A stretch of DNA of 64,000 nucleotides, from assembly GCA_963838495.1 (NCBI GenBank), contig CAWIRC010000002.1:434001-498000 (forward strand), read 5' to 3'. Shown here piece after piece: positions 9,378-18,120 of the stretch. The notes under the pieces were generated by a model. It did no database searches and was not told the origin of the DNA. It was given only the letters and a program-made list of their open reading frames with translations. The position numbers and the translations under genes are program-made. Each line of letters opens with the position of its first letter. The stretch's first letter is position 1. The stretch is from JBEKIK01 sp963838495 (GTDB taxonomy: Bacteria; Planctomycetota; Planctomycetia; Pirellulales; Thermoguttaceae).

Positions 9378-11118
9378 ATGTACCTGACTCCCGAGCAACG
9401 AGCAATCGGCAAGGAAAATTTCAACGCCGCCGTAGGCAGCAAGCCCATCCGCCGCGATTTGCTCAAAAAAACCATCGATAACGACGTCGCCTCCGGCAAC
9501 GGCCTGGGCGCGTTGTACTTCGGCTACGGCAAATCGCTCGACGAGCCGGTCCGCGTGGGCGTGATCGGCACCGGCGACGAAGGAAGCGTGCTGATCGGGG
9601 CGATCAATCCCAAGTTCATCGCCGTCAAGTCCATCGCCGACATCCGGCCCTACAACGTCTGGCGGGCGTTCCACGGCGACTATTACAGCGACAACGCCCG
9701 CAAAGTCCGCCCCGGCCTGATGAGCGTCTACGGCTGGAAGACCGAGGACGAGGCCCGAAAGAACGTCAAGGTCTACGGCCCGTACGAGGAATTGATCGAA
9801 AACGCCAAGCAGGACGGCATCGAGGCGGTGATCATCGCCTTGCCCCTGCACCTGCACGCCCCGGCGGCAATCGCCGCCATGAAGGCCGGCCTGCACGTGA
9901 TCACCGAGAAACTGATGGCCCACAGCGTCCACGAGTGCAAGGAAATGGCCCGCGTCGCCAAGCAGACCGGCCTGCTCCTGGCCACCGGCCACCAGCGGCA
10001 CTACAACATCCTCTACGACAACGCCGTGGAGATGATCCGCCAGGGGCTGTTGGGCGAGCTGCACTACATCCGCGCCCAATGGCACCGCGGCAACCTGCCC
10101 GGCAACGACAGTTGGCAGCAGCCCATGCCCAAGGCCGCCAAGCCCGACGACCCCCTGGCCGGCGAGCTGGAACGAAATCTCCGCGATTGGACGAAAAAAC
10201 TCGATCAATTGAAAAAAGAAAACAGTAAAGTCGGCGGCCGATTGGGAGAAGCGGGTCGCCCAGGTCAAGGCCCAGATCGAAGACGCCGTGGTAAATGCGA
10301 AGAAGTACGGCTACGAAGACCTGGAACTCAAGGACGCCGTAGGGCAAGGCGATCTACGACCGCCCGGCCATCGAGGAGCTGATCCGCTGGCGGCTGTGGG
10401 ACCGCACCGGCGGCGGGCTGATGGCCGAATTGGGCAGCCACCAACTCGACGCGGCGAGCATCTTCATCGCCGCCGTGCACGGCGGGCAGAAGCAGATCCG
10501 CTGAACGTCTCCGCCGCCGGCAGCCGCCCGCTCTTCCCGCCCGATCGCGACGTGGAAGACCACGTGTTTTGCGTTTTCGAGTTTCCCGCCCCCGGCTACG
10601 ACGCCAACGACCCGCAGGCCGCGAAAAAGAAGATCGGCGTGCAATACGCCTCGATCAACGGCAACGGCTTCGGCGGCTACGGCGAAACCGTCTTCGGCAC
10701 CGAAGGCACGCTGCTTGCTGGAGACCGAGAAGGAAGCCATGCTCTTCAAGACCGGCGAGACCGACGGCAAAACAAAGGTTGTCACCGGGCAAAGACGCCA
10801 AGAACAAGTCCCGCCCGGCCCTGCAATCGACGACGCCGGCGATCCCGAATCGGCCGCCATCGGCGCACTCGGCACCTGCCCGCCGAACGCGGCTACACCG
10901 AGGAACTTGAGCACTGGGCCTGGTGCGTCCGCAATCGCGACCCGGAAAACCAGCCCCGCTGCCCGCCCAAGGTGGCACTAGGCGACGCCGTGATCGCGCT
11001 GGTGACCAACATGGCCGCCCGCCAAGGCGCTCGCATCGAGTTCAAAAAGGATTGGTTCGACGTCGATAGCGACGAAACCCCGGAAAATGTCAAGCCTGAT
11101 TTAAACCGATATAGTTAA
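9378..11118 (+). pseudogene. Gfo/Idh/MocA-family oxidoreductase, copy 2, frameshifted
   Basis: The first 290 or so residues are in one frame and include VRVGVIGTGDEGSVLIGAI (Rossmann fold), AVIIALPLHLHAPAAIAAM and TEKLMAHSVHECKEMARVAK. The rest is recovered by joining frames with at least five shifts (near 10245, 10345, 10490, 10725 and 10880). It ends PENVKPDLNRYS. It is clearly a paralogue of copy 1, with the same charged insertion after GNDSWQQP. The N-terminus keeps IRRDLLKK, but the hydrophobic stretch expected of a Tat signal is replaced by TIDNDVASGNG. It may therefore stay in the cytoplasm, unless errors obscure the signal. The start follows a heptamer repeat. Confidence 0.75.
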
Positions 11119-11132
11119 GCCAAGCCCGAAAC

Positions 11133-12020
11133 ATGGGATTTTTACCCTTTTTCCATTCTGAAGAAAAAGACAAGGGGAAATCTTCGCCCCCCGCGGAGCC
11201 GCTCAAATCCCCCGTCGCTATCGTCGAGGAAATGGATAATCTTTACGTCCTCATCCGCGGCGCCCTTTACGCCAATGGCCTCAACGACGCGAAATCGGCG
11301 TTCCAAGAAAAGAATTACCCCCAGGCTTTCAGGTCGGTGCGGGAAACAGGCGAACTCTACCGCCGCATGCACTTGCAAGTCCTCAAACAAGAACCCGAAA
11401 AGGCCGGCGGCGGAAAAAAAGAAATCCAAAAATTCCGCGACAAGCAGGCCAAGATAAAAGACGTGCTCGCGCGCTTTGACGGACTGGTCCATCAACTGGA
11501 AAAAATGGCCAAATTGCAGCCGGATGTACCCAAGAAACCGATTGCAGCCGCTGCCCAGCCTGCCCATCCCGCCGCCCAAGTTTCCCAGGAAACCCAGGCA
11601 AGCGTTGCCCACGACGCTATTGACCAACAGAAAGACCTTGTCTCGCATATTATCGACACAGGCTCGTTTACCCAACTCCAAACCGCCGCCCAGTTAACCG
11701 GCCTCTTGCCCAGCGCCGACGGCATCGGTTTCGTCCGCGATCACGAATTCCGCACGGGAAAATACCAGGAGGCCTTCGAGCGGATCGACGTTTTTTTCAT
11801 GCACCTGAAAACCGCCGCCGAACAGCGCCAGCGCACACTCCGCCAGGATGAACGCGATTATAAAAGCGGAATCCTCAAAATGTCGCCCAAACAGTGGCTC
11901 ATAAAACAGCAAAACGACACGGCGCAAACCCAACGAATCGACCGGGCCCTCCGCTATTGCACGCGGATTTTGGACGGCCTGCGTATAATGATAACATCCG
12001 GCCTCGATTCCCCGCTGTAA
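11133..12020 (+). CDS. Hypothetical helical protein
   Basis: The 295-residue protein starts 14 bases after the oxidoreductase stop and may be co-transcribed with it. It has no signal peptide or membrane segment. The sequence is rich in Lys, Glu, Gln and Ala, with two likely helical domains (about residues 25-135 and 165-290) separated by a Pro/Ala-rich linker (AAAAQPAHPAAQVSQ). I recognise no family. The frame is intact, in contrast to its upstream neighbours. A role in the same process as the oxidoreductases is only suggested by position. Confidence 0.6.
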   Translation: MGFLPFFHSEEKDKGKSSPPAEPLKSPVAIVEEMDNLYVLIRGALYANGLNDAKSAFQEKNYPQAFRSVRETGELYRRMHLQVLKQEPEKAGGGKKEIQKFRDKQAKIKDVLARFDGLVHQLEKMAKLQPDVPKKPIAAAAQPAHPAAQVSQETQASVAHDAIDQQKDLVSHIIDTGSFTQLQTAAQLTGLLPSADGIGFVRDHEFRTGKYQEAFERIDVFFMHLKTAAEQRQRTLRQDERDYKSGILKMSPKQWLIKQQNDTAQTQRIDRALRYCTRILDGLRIMITSGLDSPL

Positions 12021-12050
12021 AACTCGGCCCGATGATGAAATAGATTTAAA

Positions 12051-12167
12051 GCCTATCCCAAAAGTCCCCTCTCCCTTTGCGAGAGGGTTAGGGTGAGGGC
12101 TGAATTGTCGTGAATTCGTAATTCTACTTTCTTTATGTGTTTGGAGTTTTATGTTTTGGGATAGCCT
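12051..12167. mobile_element. MITE-like element, CTATCCCAAAA terminal repeats, copy 1
   Basis: The ends are CTATCCCAAAA (12053-12063) and its exact reverse complement TTTTGGGATAG (12154-12164). Inside lies the palindromic core CCCCTCTCCCTTTGCGAG followed by AGGGTTAGGGTGAGGGC. Copy 2 at 61572-61693 shares both ends and the core. There is no coding capacity. Confidence 0.75.
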
Positions 12168-12221
12168 CTTATTATTTCTTTGCTAAAAATTAAATATTTC
12201 TTATTGCAAAGGAGTTCCGCC

Positions 12222-12530
12222 GTGGTCCTTGTAGAATTCAGCGTCTTCCCGCTGGGCAAAAACGAAAGCGTCGGCGATTACGTGGCCCGCTGCCTGAAAA
12301 TCGTCGAGCAAAGCGGCCTGGAATACCAGTGCCACGCCATGGGCACCACGATCGAAGGCGATCTGGACCAGGTCCTCGGCGTGGTTAAGCGATGCGTCGA
12401 GGAACTGGCCTCCGATTGTAATCGCGTCGAATGCGCCATGAAACTCGATTATCGCAAAGGCTACGCCGGGGAATTGAAATCAAGACTCTCTAGGGTCGAA
12501 AAACGCCTGGGCCATGCGCTCAATAAATAA
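12222..12530 (+). CDS. MTH1187/YkoF-type thiamine-binding-like protein (UPF0045)
   Basis: The about 102-residue protein (VVLVEFSVFPLGKNESVGDYV, CHAMGTTIEGDLDQV) is a small ferredoxin-like-fold protein of the MTH1187 family. Members bind thiamine-like ligands or have unknown function. The GTG at 12222 is preceded by AAAGGAG at 12208-12214 with seven bases of spacing, so I prefer it to the upstream ATG-like start at 12180, which overlaps the end of repeat DNA. It is intact and apparently monocistronic. Confidence 0.8.
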   Translation: MVLVEFSVFPLGKNESVGDYVARCLKIVEQSGLEYQCHAMGTTIEGDLDQVLGVVKRCVEELASDCNRVECAMKLDYRKGYAGELKSRLSRVEKRLGHALNK

Positions 12531-12645
12531 CTCCTGCAACGCGATTGAACAGCCCGTGCATTGAGCGCGGGAACGACATGCAGTATAATATTCTTACAAC
12601 CGCGTTTTTACCCAATCCAAGGCCATTTCCCCCCCGTGCGTTCCC

Positions 12646-14337
12646 GTGCAAGCCACAACAATCATAAAAACGATTGGTCCTTCTTTTATACTCCTAATTT
12701 TCCTTTCGGCCCTAGCCGCACCCGCCCTGGGCGATGACGATAAGCCCACGGTACTCATCGGACCCGACGCCGAGCCCATGCAAACCGGCAAATTCGAACC
12801 CACATGGGAGTCCTTAAGCCAATACCAGGCGCCCCAGTGGTTTCGCGACGCCAAGTTCGGCATCTGGGCGCATTGGGTCGCGCAGTGCCAGCCCGAGCAG
12901 GGCGATTGGTACGCCAGAAAAATGTATATCGAGACCGAGCGGCAGGCCAAATTCCACCGCGAAAATTACGGCCATCCCTCAAAATTCGGCTTCAAAGACG
13001 TAATCAACCTCTGGAAGGCCGAAAACTGGGACCCCGACAAACTCATGGCCCTTTACAAAAGGGCAGGGGCCCAATATTTCATCGCCCTGGCCAACCATCA
13101 CGACAACTTCGACAATTTCGATAGCAAATATCAGCCCTGGAACTCCGTCAATATCGGCCCCAAAAAAGACCTCATCGCCGCCTGGGCCAAGGCCGCCCGC
13201 AACCAAGGCCTCCGCTTCGGCGTCAGCCTGCACGCCTCTCACGCCTGGACCTGGTATGAAGTCGCACAAGGATCGGACAAAACAGGGCCTTTCGCCGGCG
13301 TGCCCTACGACGGCAATCTCACCAAGGCCGACGGCAACGGCCAGTGGTGGGACGGCCTCGACCCCCAAGATCTCTACGCCCAAAACCACACGCCCAGCAA
13401 AACCAGCAAAACCCACGACCTCTGGGGCTGGGACCCGAACAAAGGTTGCAGCATTCCCAATGCCGCATACTGCGAAAAATTCTATAACCGCACCGTGGAC
13501 CTGATCAATAAATATCACTCCGACCTCGTCTATTTCGACGACACCGCCTTGCCCCTCTGGCCCGTAAGCGACGCCGGACTCCGCATCGCCGCCCACTTCT
13601 ACAACAGCAACATGCTCTGGCACGGCGGAAACCTCGAAGCCGTCCTAAACGCCAAAATCCTCGACCAACAACAGCGCAAATGCATGGTCTGGGACATCGA
13701 ACGCGGACAGAGCAACCGCATCGAACCCTTCGTCTGGCAAACCGATACCTGCATCGGCGGCTGGCATTACGACCAGGCGATCTTCGAAAGGCATCGCTAT
13801 AAAACAGCTAAAACGGTGATCCAGATGCTCTCCGACATCGTCAGCAAAAACGGCAACCTGCTCCTCAGCATCCCCGTTCGCGCCGACGGCACCATCGACT
13901 CCGAAGAGTTAAAAATCGTCGAGGACATCGCCGCTTGGATGGACGTGAACCGCCAGTGCATCTTCGCCACCCGGCCCTGGAAAATATTCGGCGAAGGCCC
14001 GGCCATCGAATCGGCCCCGCCTTTAAGCAATCAAGGCTTCAACGAAGGCAAGGGCAAGCCCTTCACCGCCCAGGACGTCCGCTTCACCCAAAAAGACGAT
14101 GCACTCTACGCCATCGTCATGGAACAGCCCACGCAATCCCTTAAGATCAAGTCCCTGGGCAAACAATCGAAGCTCCTAGATAAACGCATTGCCAGCGTCC
14201 AATTGCTCGGCGCCGACGAAAATATCCGCTGGTCGCAGGACGATGACGCACTGACCATCGAGCCGGTAAAAGAAAAGCTCTCCGACTCCGCCGTGGTCTT
14301 CAAAATACAGTTAATGTGGAATGTGTTTGAATTTTAA
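12646..14337 (+). CDS. Alpha-L-fucosidase, GH29
   Basis: The protein begins with a signal peptide (IGPSFILLIFLSALAAPALG) and is expected to be exported. The catalytic domain shows WFRDAKFGIWAHW near the N-terminus and LVYFDDTALPLW, where Asp298 is the likely nucleophile of the retaining GH29 mechanism. At 563 residues it includes a C-terminal beta domain, and HHDNFDNFDS matches the substrate-pocket histidines of the family. It would release L-fucose from glycans, consistent with polysaccharide degradation in planctomycetes. The GTG start at 12646 gives a complete signal peptide, although no strong Shine-Dalgarno is seen. Confidence 0.9.
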   Translation: MQATTIIKTIGPSFILLIFLSALAAPALGDDDKPTVLIGPDAEPMQTGKFEPTWESLSQYQAPQWFRDAKFGIWAHWVAQCQPEQGDWYARKMYIETERQAKFHRENYGHPSKFGFKDVINLWKAENWDPDKLMALYKRAGAQYFIALANHHDNFDNFDSKYQPWNSVNIGPKKDLIAAWAKAARNQGLRFGVSLHASHAWTWYEVAQGSDKTGPFAGVPYDGNLTKADGNGQWWDGLDPQDLYAQNHTPSKTSKTHDLWGWDPNKGCSIPNAAYCEKFYNRTVDLINKYHSDLVYFDDTALPLWPVSDAGLRIAAHFYNSNMLWHGGNLEAVLNAKILDQQQRKCMVWDIERGQSNRIEPFVWQTDTCIGGWHYDQAIFERHRYKTAKTVIQMLSDIVSKNGNLLLSIPVRADGTIDSEELKIVEDIAAWMDVNRQCIFATRPWKIFGEGPAIESAPPLSNQGFNEGKGKPFTAQDVRFTQKDDALYAIVMEQPTQSLKIKSLGKQSKLLDKRIASVQLLGADENIRWSQDDDALTIEPVKEKLSDSAVVFKIQLMWNVFEF

Positions 14338-14389
14338 CCGATTTGATGACAATAAATTAGTCTGTATAATCCTCTGGTATAAGAATGAT

Positions 14390-14770
14390 ATGCTTATAAA
14401 GACCATCGGATTCGGTTTGTACGTCATAACATGTATCATCGGCCTGGGCCAGCTTTTTTTTGGAGCCTTCCTTGGATTCGCGGGTTTAGGTCCAGACGGA
14501 TCTGTTAGTTCTGTGAATCTTCGCATATGGGGTATGGCAAACTTTGTTTTGGGAATCATATATTTGACTCCCGTTCTGGCCTTCTCGCGTAAATCATGGA
14601 TATTTGGCTATGTTATGGCAGCCATTTTTATCACTGTTGTCGGCGTGTGGAGTTTCATGACTGAAAAAAGTGTTATCTGGAATTCGTGGATGGATTGGAT
14701 GCTCCTGGCTTTATTAATGTTAGCCTGCCCGTTGACGCTGGCCGGCATCGCTTTTGTTCAACAAGAATAA
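14390..14770 (+). CDS. Small four-helix membrane protein
   Basis: The 126-residue product starting MLIKTIGFGLYVITCII has four hydrophobic segments and no recognised domain. The frame is open 69 bases further upstream, but the ATG at 14390 begins directly at the first membrane helix. Composition is more AT-rich than the neighbouring fucosidase. Function unknown. Confidence 0.55.
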   Translation: MLIKTIGFGLYVITCIIGLGQLFFGAFLGFAGLGPDGSVSSVNLRIWGMANFVLGIIYLTPVLAFSRKSWIFGYVMAAIFITVVGVWSFMTEKSVIWNSWMDWMLLALLMLACPLTLAGIAFVQQE

Positions 14771-14873
14771 TGCATTGAAAATGCCGATCCAAATATTGAC
14801 TAAATCGTCTCAATCGAATATCTTTGTTCCATGTCGTGCATGATCTGTTTAGATCTCAAAGGAATGATGTTTT

Positions 14874-15176
14874 ATGCCGCGATTTACCATGGAAACGTCG
14901 CACAGCCTGAGCCGGGAAGAGGCCACAAGGCGATTGAAAGAAAAATTCATCACCGTACGCGATCGCTACGGCTCCCATGTCGACAACCTGAACGAAAACT
15001 GGACCGATCACACCTTTTACTTCGCCTTCAAGGCCATGGGCATGGGCGTCACCGGCACCGTGCAAGTCGAAGACGCCAGCGTGATACTAGATGTACGCCT
15101 GCCCCTGGCGATAATGCTCTTCAAATCCGCCATCGAACGGCAAATCCGCCAGGAATTAAACGGCCTCCTGGCCTGA
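14874..15176 (+). CDS. Polyhydroxyalkanoic acid system family protein
   Basis: The 100-residue protein has the layout of the PHA_gran_rgn family: a short N-terminal helix with HSLSREEATRRLKEKF, a beta-rich middle (TFYFAFKAMGMGVTGTVQV) and a hydrophobic strand-helix end (VRLPLAIMLFKSAIERQIR). Relatives are small proteins found near PHA genes but also widely elsewhere. No PHA synthase is nearby, so the granule role is only an inference from the family name. Intact. Confidence 0.75.
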   Translation: MPRFTMETSHSLSREEATRRLKEKFITVRDRYGSHVDNLNENWTDHTFYFAFKAMGMGVTGTVQVEDASVILDVRLPLAIMLFKSAIERQIRQELNGLLA

Positions 15177-15217
15177 TATATAACCGGTAATCGAAAAGTT
15201 AATACCGCGCGAAATAG

Positions 15218-15238
15218 CCGGCGGCTAACAGCCGCCGG
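15218..15238. repeat. Palindrome between convergent genes, possible terminator
   Basis: Nine-base arms CCGGCGGCT / AGCCGCCGG with an AAC loop lie between two convergent genes. No long T-run follows, so terminator function is uncertain. Confidence 0.5.
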
Positions 15239-15264
15239 AATGTTTAAAAATCCAATCCTTATCT

Positions 15265-16275
15265 TCATCTCCTGATCGTCAATCCGCAACCGGTGAAAAA
15301 ACCGTCCGCCGCCTCGCTAAGCCCCACCCCCGCCGACCAATCCAACTGGAAGTTCGGCGTCACCAGGTACGTAAATCCGGCGTCGTAATAAAATGCCGGG
15401 CGGTTGTCATCAAAATCGCGGCGGAGGAATCCGGCCCACTCGTTGAACATGTGCAGCTTCTCCGTCAGTTCATACTCCACGCACATGGCCTGCAGAAACT
15501 GCGAAAATCGGTCGCCCGACTCGGCGGTCCACCAACTCCCGCTGCTGCAATTCAGCGACAGCTTTTTCGTGATCTCCCAACTGTAAAGATAGCTGACCGC
15601 GGCGTTAACCTGCCTGCTGCTCAGCTCCGGGGATCCCACCGGCGCCGAAACCATAACCAGAAGCGCCGATTGAGGCCGACATTTGTCCTGTTGGCTCAAT
15701 GCATACTTGAACCCTATCTCCATGTCGGTGCTCCCGTCCTCGCCCACAATCCGCCCTGTGTGCCGATCCGTAAAACGCTCGAACACCATCCCCTCGTCCC
15801 AGGCCACGCGCAGCTCCAGCCGTTCGGCCACCCCGTAACGCACCAAAAGTTCCGGCAAATCATGGGCATCGTGCCCCGGATCGCCGTCAACGGCCTGGGT
15901 GAATTTATACCCGCTCTCGATTTGCAGCCGCCTGTAACCGACCGTGGCGCTGCTGTCGGTAAAGTCCGGCCGATCGCTTTCCAACGGCTTTTCTTTCTCC
16001 TCTTCTTCTTCGCCCCCGCCATTATCCTTTTCACCGTTCTCTTTTTCTACCTGCTTCTCCTCCCCTTTCCCATCCTCGTTTTTTTCCTTTTCCGGCCACG
16101 TCATCAGACGAGTCAGGATGGGGCAATTCCAAAACGCCATCGGCTCCTCCGATAAACGTGACTTTTCCAAACGCGCCGAGTTTTCCGTTGCTCGCAAATT
16201 GACCAAAGGCATGACAAGCAGGCAGCAAGCTGCCAAAAATGTGCAAATCGCCTTGGAAATGGCCTTCTTAATCAC
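15265..16275 (-). CDS. Outer-membrane transporter-like beta-barrel protein
   Basis: The 336-residue protein has an N-terminal signal (ISKAICTFLAACCLLVMPLV). A very acidic/lysine-rich low-complexity stretch (residues about 60-100) is followed by a beta-rich domain starting ESDRPDFTDSSATV. That motif is typical of the 'MetA-pathway transporter' or phenol-degradation family of outer-membrane beta-barrels found widely in PVC bacteria. YRRLQIESGYKF and the alternating-strand C-terminus support a barrel. The low-complexity linker could place the barrel at a distance from a partner. The substrate is unknown. Confidence 0.65.
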   Translation of the reverse strand: MIKKAISKAICTFLAACCLLVMPLVNLRATENSARLEKSRLSEEPMAFWNCPILTRLMTWPEKEKNEDGKGEEKQVEKENGEKDNGGGEEEEEKEKPLESDRPDFTDSSATVGYRRLQIESGYKFTQAVDGDPGHDAHDLPELLVRYGVAERLELRVAWDEGMVFERFTDRHTGRIVGEDGSTDMEIGFKYALSQQDKCRPQSALLVMVSAPVGSPELSSRQVNAAVSYLYSWEITKKLSLNCSSGSWWTAESGDRFSQFLQAMCVEYELTEKLHMFNEWAGFLRRDFDDNRPAFYYDAGFTYLVTPNFQLDWSAGVGLSEAADGFFTGCGLTIRR

Positions 16276-16442
16276 AGAATCTGCTCCATTTTTTGAGCCA
16301 AGTGCCCCTAAATTATGAAGGCCAATTGCACGTATTTAGTCCCTTATTACCTGTATATCGGCTTTTTTGGCGCCGACAAATGAATCCGCCCCCTTTAAGG
16401 ATTCTGCCCCCTAGTACACGGCACAATTAAATATGTGGATGT

Positions 16443-16492
16443 TGGGCTGGCAGTTGTACTGCCAGCCCAGGGCGACAGTACAACTATCGCCC
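16443..16492. repeat. Two adjacent palindromes, CAGTTGTACTG-core
   Basis: The first has 12-base arms TGGGCTGGCAGT / ACTGCCAGCCCA around TGT. The second, directly adjacent and in opposite orientation, has GGGCGACAGT / ACTATCGCCC around ACA with one G-T mismatch. They resemble the element at 5769. Confidence 0.75.
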
Positions 16493-16557
16493 CAACTGAT
16501 TCACAAAATTAGCCGTGGCGGTTTACTAGAGAAGAAAATCAGCCAAATTAATGCGTG

Positions 16558-17571
16558 TCACAGATATTGTCCCAAGGCCTTGGGTAATTCTTCAAAATGA
16601 AACAGGCGTTTGTAATCCAGCAGGCCCGCCAATGCCCGCGAGTACACCCTGTATCCGTGTTCTTCCAGTACTGAAATCGGATTCAATCCGCCGATCACCA
16701 CCACGCCGATGCGCCCGGGGGTCACTGGTAATCCGAGCACTGGCTGGTCGGGCCATCCTATCGTCATGAATCCGCCCAATCCTATGGCCGACACGCGCCC
16801 GGCCAACTTCACCGTCAAATCGCGGCAATTCTCGGGCATCTCGCGAAAACCGGCCCCAATCAAACCATTGCCGTCCTTTATCGCCCCGCGATAATTGGTC
16901 ATCCCGCTGCGGATGAACACCTCCAGGGGATCTATGCTTGTGCCGTCATAATGGATCATCTCCACAAATCTGGTCGGCTGCCCGTCCCGCAATTCCAAAA
17001 GCCCGCCAAACCTGGATGTAGTCGGCACACCGTGCTTCATCAGCACTCCGTTGAGCGTGATCGAGCAAACCGTGCAGAATCCCAATTTGTCGGCGGGAAT
17101 GGTCCATTCGCCCAAAGTTTCTCCAGGCGGAAGCAGCGCCAACAGGCTGCCCATGGCGTACTTTCTGGCAAACACTTTGCACACGTCGTCCACGCAGGCC
17201 GCCAGTTGCCTGGGATCCACCAGCGACATGTTTACAACCACCAGGCCCGTGCGCTTGTCCATGTCGAAAGTCATGCTGTAGGCCATCTGGTCGATTTTCG
17301 CGGACAAGTACCCCACGCGGCTGAAGGCATGCACTGCGCGGAGTTCGTTAAGCCCTTTTTCCGTGATCATCCGCCGCTTGCCGCGAGGCGCGGTCAGGCC
17401 TTCCGCGTCGAGTTCGGCAAGATATAGCGGCACGGCTCGCTCGCTTAGATTATGCCCCGCGGCCGACAGGAATTGCGTCAAAGTCACCGAATGTGCGGGT
17501 GCGCCGATCTTGTTGAGCGCCCCAAGGATGGCCGCGCGATTTCGTTCTTTTTTATCCGTACCCGACGGCAT
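16558..17571 (-). CDS. nrpR: NrpR-type transcriptional repressor (DUF128)
   Basis: The 337-residue protein starts with a winged helix-turn-helix of the RNase R/NrpR type (RNRAAILGALNKIG, FLSAAGHNLSERAVPLYLAELDAEGL; residues about 9-75). A single NrpR effector domain (about 85-330) follows, with GGLLEL, PLEVFI, GLGGFMTIGWPDQPVLGLP and GRIGVVVIGGLNPI. NrpR is known from methanogens, where it represses nitrogen-assimilation genes and is released by 2-oxoglutarate. Here it is transcribed divergently from gdhA, whose product consumes 2-oxoglutarate and ammonium. Three related palindromes occupy the shared intergenic region, and one overlaps the nrpR promoter, suggesting autoregulation. Archaeal relatives often have two effector domains or a split protein; this one has a single domain. 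Intact. Confidence 0.85.
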   Translation of the reverse strand: MPSGTDKKERNRAAILGALNKIGAPAHSVTLTQFLSAAGHNLSERAVPLYLAELDAEGLTAPRGKRRMITEKGLNELRAVHAFSRVGYLSAKIDQMAYSMTFDMDKRTGLVVVNMSLVDPRQLAACVDDVCKVFARKYAMGSLLALLPPGETLGEWTIPADKLGFCTVCSITLNGVLMKHGVPTTSRFGGLLELRDGQPTRFVEMIHYDGTSIDPLEVFIRSGMTNYRGAIKDGNGLIGAGFREMPENCRDLTVKLAGRVSAIGLGGFMTIGWPDQPVLGLPVTPGRIGVVVIGGLNPISVLEEHGYRVYSRALAGLLDYKRLFHFEELPKALGQYL

Positions 17572-17760
17572 TTCTCATCTTCCTCTTGTTTCTCACGCTC
17601 CGGCGTGGGAACCTTTTTAACAAGACATTGCTTCGCCTTCAAACTCGAAATAAAGCCTCCAAATATGCACGCGTGAGAATTTTTTCACCATGCCCTGACT
17701 TACGCTCCGGCAGGCACTTTTTTCCAAATGTGCGAGCAAATTTCAGGCAAAAACTTTATT

Positions 17761-17774
17761 CGGCAATTTTACCA
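17761..17774. promoter_or_regulatory. Candidate NrpR operator O1 over the nrpR promoter
   Basis: CGGCAATTTTACCA matches the perfect palindrome O2 at 12 of 14 positions when read on the minus strand (TGGTAAAATTGCCG). It overlaps the -10 box and start region of the predicted nrpR promoter. Confidence 0.5.
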
Positions 17775-17793
17775 TATCCATGCGAAATGTAAA
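17766..17793 (-). promoter_or_regulatory. Predicted nrpR promoter
   Basis: On the minus strand a -35 TTTACA (17793-17788) and a -10 TAAAAT (17771-17766) are separated by 16 bases, about 195 bases upstream of the nrpR start. Confidence 0.5.
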
Positions 17794-17812
17794 ACTGAAA
17801 TCGGTACAAATG

Positions 17813-17826
17813 CGGCAAAATTGCCG
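17813..17826. promoter_or_regulatory. Candidate NrpR operator O2
   Basis: An inverted repeat CGGCAAAATTGCCG with six-base arms. Its centre is 52 bases, about five helical turns, from O1. Confidence 0.55.
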
Positions 17827-17929
17827 TTTTTAGAGCAATTTTCCTTTGCCCCTTAGGACGAAAAAAAGCCTTAATCTCCCATGCCGCTTCCATTTAGCTC
17901 TCCTATTTAGTATACTACCAACCCGTTAC

Positions 17930-17949
17930 ATCGGCAACGAATTGCCGAT
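17930..17949. promoter_or_regulatory. Candidate NrpR operator O3 ahead of gdhA
   Basis: ATCGGCAACGAATTGCCGAT has perfect eight-base arms with a four-base spacer and the same CGGCAA/TTGCCG half-sites as O2. A -10-like TATACT at 17911-17916 lies 13 bases upstream, so a repressor bound here would sit just downstream of the transcription start. Confidence 0.55.
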
Positions 17950-18120
17950 ACTCTACCGCTCCTGTGATGATTTAAATATCTCATTTGCCCCTGACCGGCA
18001 AGGGCAAGGACATGTCGAGATGGAAGGCCTCCATGCGCCTGGTAATCTTCGATATCGGTGGAGATGCAATACAACCATGTCACATCTTTAATACCCGTTA
18101 AATAATTCAAGGAGAAATTC

